A stretch of DNA of 64,000 nt from Nereocystis luetkeana. Its lineage: Eukaryota; Sar; Phaeophyceae; Laminariales; Laminariaceae. The notes under the pieces were generated by a model. The model was not told the origin of the DNA and did no database searches. It saw only the letters and a program-made list of their open reading frames with translations. The stretch is taken from positions 7,633,420 through 7,697,419 of the forward strand of contig JARUPZ010000021.1 in the NCBI GenBank assembly GCA_031213475.1. Direction: 5' to 3'. Below are positions 11,201-21,955 of the stretch, piece by piece (within the stretch, counting starts at the first letter, position 1; the number at the start of each line of letters is the position of its first letter). The position numbers and the translations under genes were made by a program.

Positions 11201-13178
11201 TGCTGTTGACTCGACGACGGTTCAAAGATTTCGACCGACGGCGGGGGAGGAAGCGTCGTAACACCAAGCGGCTCGAGAACCCAACTGTCACCCAGCAACG
11301 CGAGGGGGGATCGATGCATCTTGCGGTGGGGTGGGCGTACACGTTTCGAGGTTACTTACCGAGAGAGCCCTATACTGCATTTCCAACCTGATATGGCGAG
11401 GAAAGTCTCAAGCTCAACCTGATACAAAATATAATTCGCACCTTCCCCACACCATCGCGTTGAACGCATGAATATGGCGGAAACAAGCGTGTTCAACGAA
11501 GAAATCGTTACGTCGGATCACTTGGAACTGAAGTACTGTTGTACTCACGGGTCATCAAGTTACGCTGCAGAGCAAACCTAGAACATGGTGTATGTAGTGA
11601 GCCGCCGAATAACCGTACCAAATAGCACGAAGCACACTAACATGGACTACTGTATGTAGGCAGCCATCCCTCCGTAAACCACGGCCCTGCGCGGCACATC
11701 GTAGTCGTCGATGATGCACTTCGCCACAAGGATCTGGCCACGGTCAATTTCGATGTCCTTACCTTGGTTAGTTCAGCCAGCGCACTACCAGCATGAGCGA
11801 AGGGGCGAGGTCTGGTTTCGTCGGGACGGGCACCATTATGGTCAAGTACTCTAAAATATTTTTGTACGTCTTCGTACGATTCGCCGATGTCAAGTGCGTT
11901 TTGGCTAGTGTCCTTCCCCAGAGCCGTCAAGCAGTTGCACGGCCATTGTCTCAGGAAGCAGGTTCTACGACATGACGTGGGCTTTGCTCTTGCTAAGGTA
12001 TGAACCATCCTAGGCTCACGGGTTGGGGTCATCAACGTTGTTGCTCGCGGAGAGGAGCAGAGGAAGATAATTGTCTATGGACCGTGGTGTGCCATGGATG
12101 CATCTCGTGTAGTTGAAGAGCGAGACCTTGAAGTTAAACTTTGACAGAGTAGTGCGTATAGCGATATCGTGGGGTTGTGGAGCCCTCGGCAGGTCAAAAA
12201 GCCGCACCTGAAAAAGGAGCATCGTTACCGTTTAGAAAACAATAGCTTGCGCGGTTGCTATTGACCTACTATATACCTACGGGTAGTTGCCGTGCAAATT
12301 TTACTACGTCGTGCAGTCAAAGTTCAATACGGCCCATCTTTACGGGGAACGCTATTTGGAACTTAAATTATATTTTCAATGAATTTCAATTTGATTTTGA
12401 AAACAAAAAACTGTTTGTGTCCTGCCGGGGAACAATGGGATAATTGCCGATACATATTTTTTTGGGATAACCTGGAAGAACGCGCCGCGTTACACAACGC
12501 CCAGTCGACAAACAGCGACGCGCGTAGACGAGAGCAAAAGTTTGCGCTGCCGCGTGCGCGCCGCCGCCAGCCTCTTTTTTTATTTGGTCGCGCAGAGTAG
12601 GAATCTATCACTCTCAGGGTGTCTTCGATGGGCGGAGGAAGCCTTCAAGCGCCACGTGCGGAACAGCAGCGGTGATGCAGCTATCGAGGTCTCGAGCGTA
12701 TCCTCCGTTGTGTTGCTCGTTTGCTCGGTTTTCGTGATTGTTGGCCGATCAAGGAGGCCGAAATATTGTGATTTCGGCCGCCATGATTACTTTTGAGGCA
12801 CCACCGCCGGGGCACGATGTGCCATGGTGAGTGGCCGTGGGCGCGGCTATTGCTCCGGTCACATCTCGTTGAGGTTTACATTTTATTGCTTCGATCGTGG
12901 TCAACGAAGTGGCCATGAATTACCCAAGACTCCACCGAATGTGTTGACCCACCATGAAGATGTTACACCAAGACCGAGGAACTCCCAAATTCCAAATTGA
13001 AATGAAAAATCACACGAAAAAGGCCCAAGCGACTTTTCACTTTAACTGTATTGTTCAAATTTGCCTGCTTGGTAGTTCACTCTTCGGTCAATTAGATGCA
13101 AATTAAATTAGAAATATACCAACAAACATGGAGTTGAAAATAGAAAAAGCTCCCGTGAAGATGGTCCCTCGCAATAAC
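11201..13178. other. No gene seen
   Basis: Frames of up to 132 codons occur (minus 11,637-12,035) without motif or codon bias that I can use. A GC-rich patch lies at 12,480-12,600 and AT-rich DNA at 12,980-13,170. Confidence 0.25.
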
Positions 13179-13181
13179 TAA

Positions 13182-13403
13182 GGCTCATTATTATCAGAGA
13201 GCGTTTTCCCCATAATTTCCAAAGTTTGGAAAAAATTGGAGATATATATCAATATACGGAGGCGTTCGGTCAATATTCCTGAAATTCTCCACCAGGAAAA
13301 AAATCAAGTTCCTTCGAATTCACACATTTATTTGGCAAACAAAATGGGCGAAATACACGTCGAAAACTTGAGGGAAAGAGAATCTCTCCGATAAGAATGA
13401 CCC
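13182..13403 (+). mobile_element. 222-bp MITE (family M2), monomer
   Basis: The element starts GGCTCATTATTATCAGAGAG and ends CTCTCCGATAAGAATGACCC, which are near inverted repeats of about 22 bp. It is flanked on both sides by TAA (13,179-13,181 and 13,404-13,406). That fits the 3-bp TWA target duplication typical of PIF/Harbinger-type elements. The interior shares AATATACGGAGGCGTTCGGT-type sequence with the dimeric copy at 57,904-58,377. It is non-coding. Confidence 0.75.
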
Positions 13404-13406
13404 TAA

Positions 13407-14473
13407 ATCGCACGACGATGTAGAAGACTTACGTGTTTAGCTTTACTGCTCATTGCAGCTACAGCAACTTGTTCGTGTTGAGCATACCACTCTCTTACTG
13501 TCCTAGCAGCAGCGACTCCACACATTAAGACTCTACTGCGGTGAGTGGGAATGTGCAAATCACTGAAATGCGAGCCTTCCCACATTTTGATGGAGGGCGA
13601 ACTCAATCTGCACGCTTCGCTAGAGGCGCCTGGAAGGGAGGTCAAGACACGACAACTGACACTAACGAACCTAGTCCAGGCGTCGCTGCCGCAATCGGTA
13701 CCAATCTGCAAACCCCACACCTAACCACGCACCTGTTGCACACTAGCCATATATTTACTGCAATTAATTCATGCTGCCCCGTTGGTTTGTCTAGGGTTTC
13801 AAGAAAAGCGACGATATTGTTTGTCTGGAGCCCAGCGCAGGGGGGGATCTCGCCTATGACTGGGCAGCCACGTAAAGGCGATCACCTACGCCGCGTGCAT
13901 GATAACGCATGCAAGCTCTCTTGCCCATAGACGACGCGGTCACGATTGGTTTTCCGCGAGTACTATGCTGATGTCTCTCGTCTTCTCGGGTTCTCCTTTT
14001 CGCTGTTTGCTAAAGCACGCACAGCGCTACTTCGTATCCAGACAGCAGGCAGTACTTAGCCCCAACCCTTATATATAGATATATATCGCAGGGGAAAACG
14101 ACGCGCTACAAGCAGAGTACTACACTACTGTAAGGCGTTCCTGACTCGATGAGAAATATGTCGAAACATGGCAAAGAACTCCACAAACAGGAGACAAGTC
14201 AGTGGCTCGCGTGGAATCTGAATGAATCTTCCTGAGTAAGAACAATGAAATATAAGATGGTCGATCAGCTCCATACAATATTAGATTGTAGCATTGTCCC
14301 CCACGGGAAAACGCTAAAGTACGGGCAAGGAGGACATTGGGTCGGGGCTGTTGAAGAGAGCGAAATCTGGAGCCAGAAAAACGGATAATTGCACGGCTCT
14401 TGCGCGTCTTATTCTGGACCAAAATCTATAGGTCCTGCAACTGCTTGATCAGAGACACTCCTAACACGATATC
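13407..14473. other. No confident gene
   Basis: Overlapping frames of 105 to 129 codons on opposite strands (13,403-13,930) have no recognisable domain. A short (TA) run lies near 14,070. Confidence 0.25.
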
Positions 14474-14911
14474 ATGCCGCTTCAAGTGTGGGTTGCGCGC
14501 GGTTTCACGTGTCCACGAAGAGAGGCGACCCCTCTACCCTGCAGGTGCTGGGTCAAAGCCAAACCACGTCTGCTGGAGATGGAGACAAATCTTATGGCAA
14601 GCCACGGGAAAGGCCTGCGAGGCGGTTCCAAGGACCTTGTGGTGCAGGAGCTGAGGCAAAGGCTCAGCAATGTGAGCTCACGTGTGCGCCAGGTACATGA
14701 ACAGGGGTCGTCCGTCACCGACACGGCGATGGTGAATCGGTTGGCGAATCTGAACATAATACCGGGAAGGTGCGGCGATGAGGCCACATTTGGAGCGGCT
14801 CGGGTTTGGGCGACTGTGGCGAACCAGGAGGGTGTCGTTACATCTTTGCGGCCGGATGCAGCTGGCGAGATGACGGAGCGTGGCCTTCCTGCTTTGACGA
14901 AGGTATATTAA
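14474..14911 (+). CDS. Hypothetical protein, 145 codons, possibly a fragment
   Basis: An ATG-started frame encodes 145 residues. The central part (residues about 37-90) is hydrophilic and heptad-like, including KDLVVQELRQRLSNVSSRV, and could form a short coiled coil. The other two plus frames are broken by many stops here, which favours this frame. I do not recognise the family. There are no conserved neighbours, and no splice sites could be assigned. It may be the remnant of a larger gene. Confidence 0.3.
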   Translation: MPLQVWVARGFTCPRREATPLPCRCWVKAKPRLLEMETNLMASHGKGLRGGSKDLVVQELRQRLSNVSSRVRQVHEQGSSVTDTAMVNRLANLNIIPGRCGDEATFGAARVWATVANQEGVVTSLRPDAAGEMTERGLPALTKVY

Positions 14912-14924
14912 TCGTTCATTTCGT

Positions 14925-15600
14925 GCCATGCCATGTCAGTCCCAATGGCTTTCTACTGCTTGCCATAGCATGGTGAGGGGACCGCCATTTGTTCCCCCGG
15001 TAGTAAAGCTTGCGTCATGCCGACATGCCAAGGATGTCCTAAACTCTTTGCCCTTACTCTTGATGCTCGTTCGAGCATTTCATAGGCGTTTATGGGTTTC
15101 ACGAGTTGTCATGTGTCGCCTTGGTAGGGCCATGGCGTTGTCACTGGCCGTTTCTAGTAACTGTCATCAGAAAGCATGTCACCGACTGCCATGGCTTGCC
15201 CTGAAGGATGTCAGGAAAATATACAATGTCATTGCCAGGCACCTGCCACTGCTGTGGTATGGTACGCCCAAGAACTGGCATAATAATGCTATCCGGTGAT
15301 CGATGCTACTCCAATGCGTTGGTTGGTGTAGACAGTAGAATGGCACATTTACGGCTACCCACGAACGGGACAGTATTTTGGCGGGTTATTACGGTGTCAT
15401 GTGCGCCGTGCCACAGCATAGCCACGACCCTAAATGGCGTTGGTCATACAGCGTACCATGGCATTGACGTCGCACTGCCCTTGGTCCGTATGGGACCGAC
15501 ATCACAGCGGTATGAAACCCGACCGTGTGTGTCAAAGCCGTGTCCGTTCGGCACGCACCATGGCACCGGCATGTCATTGCCAGGCCGCTGAATAAAATAT
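14925..15600. repeat. Stretch dense in GCCATGGC / GGCATGTCA words
   Basis: Words such as GCCATGCCATG, TTGCCAGGC, CCATGGC and GGCATGTCATTGCC recur many times in about 650 bases, on both strands. The vocabulary resembles 62,200-62,540, where it surrounds a telomere-like patch. The stretch looks like a degenerate palindrome-rich repeat rather than a gene. Confidence 0.4.
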
Positions 15601-16653
15601 GAATAGCATCGGTGCCCGTGATATGGTACTGCCATCGAAACGTCTGTTCATGAGCATCACACCCACGAACAGACGACGAGAAAATATGGAAAATGAGCAT
15701 GATAACAAGCGGTCAGCCTGAAGAGTAAAATCGGGGGACTGGTGCATGTACGAGACTATACCTCGACAGAGAAGACTATCGAAGAAGACGAGGAAGAAGA
15801 GGAGCATATATCCGTTCAGTCTTATGTGCACAGAGGAAACTCGAACAGCAGCCGCTCTCACAAGCCTCGTTGGAGAGGGCTCGGTCCGCTTAGTTCACAC
15901 TCCAACCGTCATGAGAAAAAACCCAAGCCGCTCGAGACAGCCACCGCCAGAACTTGGGCGGCATATTTAACAGCGTCGGTGATATCGAGGCGGTGGTTTC
16001 GGCTGGCCACCACGCCAACAATCCCCAGGCCGAAGTGGCCTAACAATAGTCTTAAATTCGCACCTCTGTCTCCCGTACATCCTCAGCCAATCCATCAAGC
16101 CCGTCGAAGAAGAAGACTCCAACGCGTCTAATAAGCGCGTTTTTCCCGCAAGCTGCGCTCGTCACCGCCTGTACCCTTGAAGTGTTACATGCCGCCCGAG
16201 CTGAGGCCGCTAAGCGATAACGTATACGCGGAGATGCCCGAGGAACGTTGGCCTACTCAGCCCCCGCTCCTATAACACAAGCAGAGAGACTACCCGCTGC
16301 TCCGATCGCTCCATCCATAGGACTATCCGCGATAGGAAACCTCCAGCTCGGGGAATACCCGCTGCCCCGATCTCTTCCCCCTCAAGGGGTGGACGGTGAA
16401 CGGGACTGACCGTCTCCCTAGTTTCGGCTGCCTGTAAGGTTCAGCTGCCTTGCTGCGGATAACCCCTTTCAACCAGAGGTGTGGGCATTATAGAGCGCTA
16501 CAAAAGGTTCGGAGACGCCGCCTTCACTGGGAACAGGGTCGCTTGCATGGTGGACGAACCCCATAAATGCTTAACTGAAACGACGGTGAACGCTGTGGTG
16601 CCAGCGCCCCCACCCTCCGGTCTGAGCTTTCATTTGCGCAACCCTCGGTCGAC
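15601..16653. other. No confident gene
   Basis: A plus frame of 129 codons (15,742-16,131) is rich in Arg, Pro and Ser with an acidic start, and has no recognised domain. Nothing else is supportable. Confidence 0.2.
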
Positions 16654-17156
16654 GTGGTGAATCAGAAGATGGTAGAGGGTTCTTGGCCAGAAACAAAGCG
16701 CATAAATATTATATCGCGCGTCGTTATGAGCGTGCGCAGGATGGATGACGCCTCCCCGGACACAGTCTTTAAACACTACCAGGGTCATCCCACGCCCTAC
16801 GATTACTGGAACAACCGGCGTCCAGGAGAAGAACGCCACTTAGCAGGCAATGACGGCGGTTTTCACCGCCGCGCAGGCGACTCGATGGGTGGTTGTATCG
16901 GTCGGAGCATCTGACCCGGCAGATCAAAGAGCTGTTGTTGGAAAGCGGGGACCCAGCCACTACTGGAGTGACCGTGGCAGGGGGCGCATGGGAACAACTC
17001 CCAGGGAGACGTCTACGGCACCAGCGGGTCCAGGGCCTCGGAGGACACCAGTATGGGTGCTACCATCCACGGGTGCCTCGGAATGAGCGGCAAGAGGGAA
17101 GGGGCCCCTTATTTCTACTATATCGCCTCGAGTGCTGGAAACGCTTGGCCGACTGA
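16654..17156 (+). pseudogene. Decayed protein-coding stretch, unidentified
   Basis: Two overlapping plus-strand frames look like consecutive parts of one protein. The first (16,654-16,914) contains MDDASPDTVFKHYQGHPTPY. The second (about 16,880-17,156) contains LTRQIKELLLESGDPATTGV. The join would need a frameshift near 16,900. Neither has an ATG that fits a start. I do not recognise the family. Confidence 0.3.
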
Positions 17157-18824
17157 CAGTGTCGGGTGACCGCGCCGATTCCTTGTCGTGTAGCGTATTC
17201 CACCCTACATACGGGATCGACGCCGTCGTCATACCCACCGAGACCATGCACACCGCCAAGATGAAACGAGCGTAATATCACCTCGGCCTCCGGAACGTCG
17301 CTTCCATATCATTCCTCCTTTTCTCCTGCTGGATGAATCCGGAGGGCGCCACGCAACGGCGCACTCGCTCGGGGTAACCATTTCTGTTCGGATATTCTCA
17401 TGGGAGGCAACGAGCTCAGCAATGAGACCTTGCGCTGCACCGCATGCGTTTTCGACCGGGCGTAACCCCTCCAAGCCTCCACCGCACATGCCATTACGTG
17501 TGACAAGCTTACGACCACCCCCTTGACTATCTTGATCGGTGATGGTTGGGACAGTTGTCGCGTACACTTGAGGGCGGGAACAAGGGGCCGTTGATGAGCA
17601 CCAAAAACAAAAAAAAAACGATACCGCCTACACGGGGGCTAACAACACAATTCCCCCCCATTTGGGCGTCTTCACAGGTACCCCCAAGTGAGGGTTAACC
17701 GGCTATCGCGTGTGGCAGGTTCGGCAGCGACTGCCACTGAGGGCGACCTAGTCCTAGGGGTGGAAGTGTGTTTGGAGTTGGTCCGAACTACAGCAAAAAC
17801 CCGATACTCCCGGTAAACGCCTACCCCGTAGAGGAGAATACGCTACAGTACCGAGGTCATTCGGAACTTTGGACGCGATGTGGTCGGATTTCCCGGAATT
17901 TGCAAGCAAGGAGACACCAGCCACCAACAGCGAACAAGAGTATCATCTGACTGCTTCTTCGTACAGTGCCCGGCCATCTGCCTCGTCGGGACCCCGGCCC
18001 GCCTGTAGTGAGCGCGGCCAGGGCCGGATGCTTTGTCATTCGTCTTCTTGGCAGACGGCGTCGCCCAACACCCCGATAAATCATACCGCAACCACTACCA
18101 TGTGCGTCCAGGACTGCACCGGTCTGTGAGTGGGCAAGTCGCCCAACTGCTGACCCCCACACTTGCCCCACTATAACGACATGCACGCAGTCTGCAAATG
18201 TATTCAGTCCGGTGAATCTCCCTTGTGGAGCCGTCTGCTCACAACGATCGCGTGCGCTGCCGCACGTCGCGATAACCGACGCTACAGTAGTACTGTCTAT
18301 ACTACCACCTGGACACATACCCAATTCAAGCCGCGTAAATAAACGTAATAACGCGATAAGTATTTTGAGCTATGATCTCGACCTGCTCTGTTACCATTGT
18401 GAGACGTACCGACGTGATAAACACAGACAATTCGATACCTCCGTGAGGCCGAACCCTCGCGCTCGAACAGTCAGAATAACCGGAAGTAAAACAAGCGCCG
18501 CTTCGAACCACACGTGTGGGCTGTACCATAGCCAAAGTCTGTATATAAAACAAAGCGTCATCAACAATATAGAAGCGGAGCACGGTAAGCAGCAGTCTAG
18601 ATTTGGCTACCATAGTTGTTTTTTCGCCTCTGGGATCTGATAATTTACCTCCCAAACAGACGCCAGACAGGCACCTTCCGCACTTGAAACTGAACATCGA
18701 TGGTGGTAAAGCTTGTGCCGCGCGTCCACCGCCATCGTTGTTGAACACAATTCCTTTCACAGGTGTATCGTATTCCTGGTTCGTCCCCTCCTCGCCGAAG
18801 CGAATTCGTTGACCGCTGCCGCGT
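17157..18824. other. No confident gene; several unassigned open frames
   Basis: Frames of 100 to 155 codons lie on both strands (minus 17,229-17,567, minus 17,857-18,324, plus 18,212-18,640). None starts convincingly or carries a motif I know. They may be further fragments of decayed genes like those downstream. Confidence 0.2.
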
Positions 18825-19148
18825 TTGCTGGCGTCGTTCCCAAGCCTGTCGCCAGGTTTCGGGTTTGCCGCAGTGGCGCATCCTCAACTGTGTTTTCGCG
18901 TAGCGCAGGGCTCATTTTCTAAGAACGGGAGTCTTCGCCCCGAGCTGCCTTCCCCTCAGCCTTGGCACAAGAACATACCCCTTCTAAGCTACGCACCGCG
19001 CAGCACGGGGCTTGCTTACGCCTCCGCGTTAGAAATTGTTGCGAGGATAGTACCCAGCTCTATCTGCCCGTCATTTTGTGGCCACCGTCTTAAGATGGGG
19101 AAGGCAGGCAATGAAACCCCTAGGTTTCAGTTGAAGATTATCTCATAG
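18825..19148 (+). pseudogene. Possible decayed coding fragment, 107 codons
   Basis: The frame includes SFSKNGSLRPELPSPQPWHK followed by a mixed hydrophobic and polar stretch. It is open for 107 codons but lacks a convincing ATG context. No domain recognised. Just downstream a short hairpin (GGACGTATC with GATACGTC, 19,193-19,224) is visible. Confidence 0.2.
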
Positions 19149-19802
19149 TTTTCTCATGACGAAACGGTCCGCTCCGCCTTTGTTCCTATAAAGGACGTAT
19201 CCAAAAGATAAGATACGTCGTCCCACGTTCACAGAAAACCAACGGGAAGAAGCCTTCTCCGACCAGCATTTTGGGACCATCCACTCGAGCATCGTATTCA
19301 AAGTTGTATACTGCGTCCGAGGGCTTTATCTGGCCTTGAGGCACACTAATCCACATGAGCAGAGCTCCTTCAACTCCTGTCAACCAATCTCAACTTGTCC
19401 CTTTCCGTCGAGTAAGAGCCCCTTCCTCCCTTAGCCTAATCCAGAAACCATCGGGCGCAGTCGGCCGGCCTTCTGGCCTATTATAGCTTACGAGCAAAAG
19501 TTACACAGAGCAAGAATTAATGGGACCGGACTTGTCTTGTGCACAAGGGACGAAGGGTTCTCAGCTAAATAAACTGCGCCCCCCGATACTCCAGCTGCCG
19601 CCATCGACGGCTCAGTATCGTCGGTAGGTGACCCTACTCTGAAGTATTCAACGGAGCAGGTGTTGCTGGTCTGACAGCCCCCCTCCTCTCTTGTTCAGAG
19701 CTCCCCCGGTCCATTGTCGTTCAGGGTGTGTTGTACTCCTACGCGGGGCAGAATGTGATGACTCTATGAGCTCGTGTTTTCCCTGAAAACTGCGCATCGG
19801 AG

Positions 19803-20910
19803 ATGAATATGTCCTCACCAGACCGAGGCGAGAACAAACACATCGATCGCAGTGTGCATAACGTTGACTACGCCATTTGGGACCGCGTTCGGAAAGCCGC
19901 CGTCGATTCAGCTACGTTCGCCATGTTGGCCACTAAACAGGTCATGAGGCAGCACGATTTGAGCGCTGGCGCCAACCATTTGTCTGATGCTCGTCTGTCT
20001 CTATTTGGGGCCTTGGTCTACGGACGGATCACCTCGGGGCCCGAGACCCTTGCCGCTGACGAGGGGGCACTCTCTCCGAAAGCGTGTTCGGACGTTCGCG
20101 ACACCGTTCGTGTGAGTGCGACCGGGTTGACACATTCCACCTTTTCTAATCGATTCGGCTCTCCGACCTCGCCCGGACGGAATTCATGAGATGTCTCTTG
20201 CGCTGCCTTGCCTTTGAGAACGCCCCGCATTTGGTCGGTGTCTATTTCAGAGTTTTTTACTTGAATTTCTTGACGCACATGTTGACCACAGCTCTAGAGT
20301 TAGTGGTTCTCGAATGAGATGCTGACTCCTTCCTCGTACTGTAGAAACAACAGACCCTGCTTATCTAATTGCACCCTCAACCCCGACGGCGCTCTATATA
20401 CCACCAGCTTCGAGATTCACAGCGACGCTGACGCTCTTGCACACCTTCGGTTTGAAGTGGCTTCCTCTACACTGGCTATCATCAAGCCTTAATACACCAG
20501 ATGTGTTGGATTGCGCGCTCTCGGTGGGTGTGGCATCAATCTGTTCCGGGCATAGAGGCATTGCGGATTCTTCCGTTCTCAGCCTCCGACGAGGGTTGAC
20601 CTGGGCATCCAGTTTGTTCGAGCAGATGAGCTTTCGTACATCGTCGCCTCCAGGCGACAGGTTCATATTTTCGTTGGAGTTGTAGATATTAAGCCTGGTG
20701 ACATTCTCGGAATCACTCACGCCCCTCCAAGGAGCTTCCCACCGGACGAGATTGGGCCCCGGCCCTTTCCCTAGCATGTCTACTGTTTCTCCTGTCGCGG
20801 TGGCGACAGGTCCGGTCTTGCCCTCTTCTGCTGTGTTCTGGCGGTTAACCCCGGAACAGCGAGCTTTATTTTCTTTATTTCTGGGCACGCCTCCCGTCAC
20901 ATATGTCAGC
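19803..20910 (+). pseudogene. Decayed gene, one reading frame interrupted by stops
   Basis: An ATG at 19,803 opens a 128-codon frame (MNMSSPDRGENKHIDRSVHN at the start) ending in TGA at 20,187. A shifted frame continues through 20,186-20,308 (AFENAPHLVGVYFRVFYLNF). The original phase resumes at 20,304 and stays protein-like to about 20,908, broken by TAA at 20,490, TAG at 20,553 and TAG at 20,772. That last part includes CTLNPDGALYTTSFEIHSDA and QVHIFVGVVDIKPGDILGIT. Several point-mutation stops plus two frame changes indicate a dead gene of at least 350 codons. I cannot identify it. A 168-codon antisense frame (20,394-20,900) is probably a shadow. Confidence 0.45.
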
Positions 20911-21240
20911 TGTGAGGTCTGCCCTCACAGTCCGGACTGTCCCCTGGATATATCGAACAGTTGATGGGTGTGTTCGGCGAAATTCCAGACGTTTTTAGAG
21001 GGTGAAAAAGGAATGATGGTTCCTGCTCCAGGATGTCGTTTTCATGTTTGGTCCGGTCAGGTAGCCCGCCTGTCACGTCCCGTTCCACCGCATCAATCAT
21101 GCCATGGCCAAGGACGTTGACGCCATTCTGAACCAGCACTCGACCTCTCGGTATTAAGGCTCGGTGGGGGACATCCCGAATACGTTTGAACTCGTTCGGA
21201 CCACCGTGAACTGAAAAACCCCACACACATCAAACCCGAC
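20911..21240 (+). pseudogene. Decayed coding stretch continuing the 19.8-kb gene or a neighbour
   Basis: Protein-like segments alternate between frames. They include EQLMGVFGEIPDVFRG, GMMVPAPGCRFHVWSGQVAR, HRINHAMAKDVDAILNQHST and GSVGDIPNTFELVRTTVN, ending near 21,213. The frame changes mean no single open frame covers them. They lie directly downstream of the 19,803-20,910 relic on the same strand and may belong to it. Family unknown. Confidence 0.35.
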
Positions 21241-21336
21241 AGCCAGGCACCTGTCCCACGCGCGTATCAAGTTCTCGGCTATCTGGGAAGAGGGCGTGTA
21301 TCTTCCCTAGTTGATTTCGGTTATTCCTTCAATCAG

Positions 21337-21720
21337 TTGCCGAGTACAAGGACAACCTCTGCTCTCGAGACGTTTTGCACGGCCACGGGCCTCTACTCGG
21401 GGTTGCTGACCATTCCCCAGGGCAGGAGTGCCCCGACCGGCTGCGTCGTCGAGGTAGGTACCGAGAATATCAATGGCGTGTGGCAGGTGGCCGCTTACGT
21501 GAACCACGTGCCATCGTTGGACTGTGATCCGACGGCACGTCAACAACGCACGTGCCCACTGCGCAGGAATAAAATAAAGCTTTTTTTCCCGAAGTCTCAC
21601 GGAGATACATATCGATTTTCGGGGCCACTCGATTTCGCCTACGTGTCTGCCGGGAAATGTGTTAGCTTTGACTTATGCTCCCACGTGCTGGACTCTAAAG
21701 CAGTTCCGTGCCTTGATTGA
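21337..21720 (+). pseudogene. Unidentified coding fragment, 127 codons
   Basis: The frame contains ATGLYSGLLTIPQGRSAPTG, GCVVEVGTENINGVWQVAAY and SHGDTYRFSGPLDFAYVSAG, which read like a compact beta-rich protein. It follows the relics at 19.8-21.2 kb on the same strand, so it is probably part of the same decayed locus. A short neighbour at 21,785-21,955 shows alternating frames, with HRFNYAFIFAIG then SRPFREYFDVCVEALNVEL. No known domain recognised. Confidence 0.35.
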
Positions 21721-21955
21721 CGGTGTGGCGTATCATCGAAAGTCGTCGTCCTACCACCTCCCGTCTCGGCCATAGGGCTAAATTCTAGTATACGCCGACC
21801 ATGGGGGACATGGTACGCGGGAGTCTCGTCGATCGCACCGGTTCAACTATGCCTTCATTTTCGCGATCGGGACGCCGTAAGCAACGACTCCCGCCCCTTT
21901 CGCGAGTACTTTGACGTTTGTGTAGAAGCGTTGAATGTTGAGCTTTGACGGGAGT

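Noticed and set aside
20490-20774. Alternative genetic code with TAA/TAG as sense codons
   Set aside because: The same locus also shows frame changes, and the intact pol elsewhere ends at TAG and avoids internal TAA/TAG, so decay is simpler.
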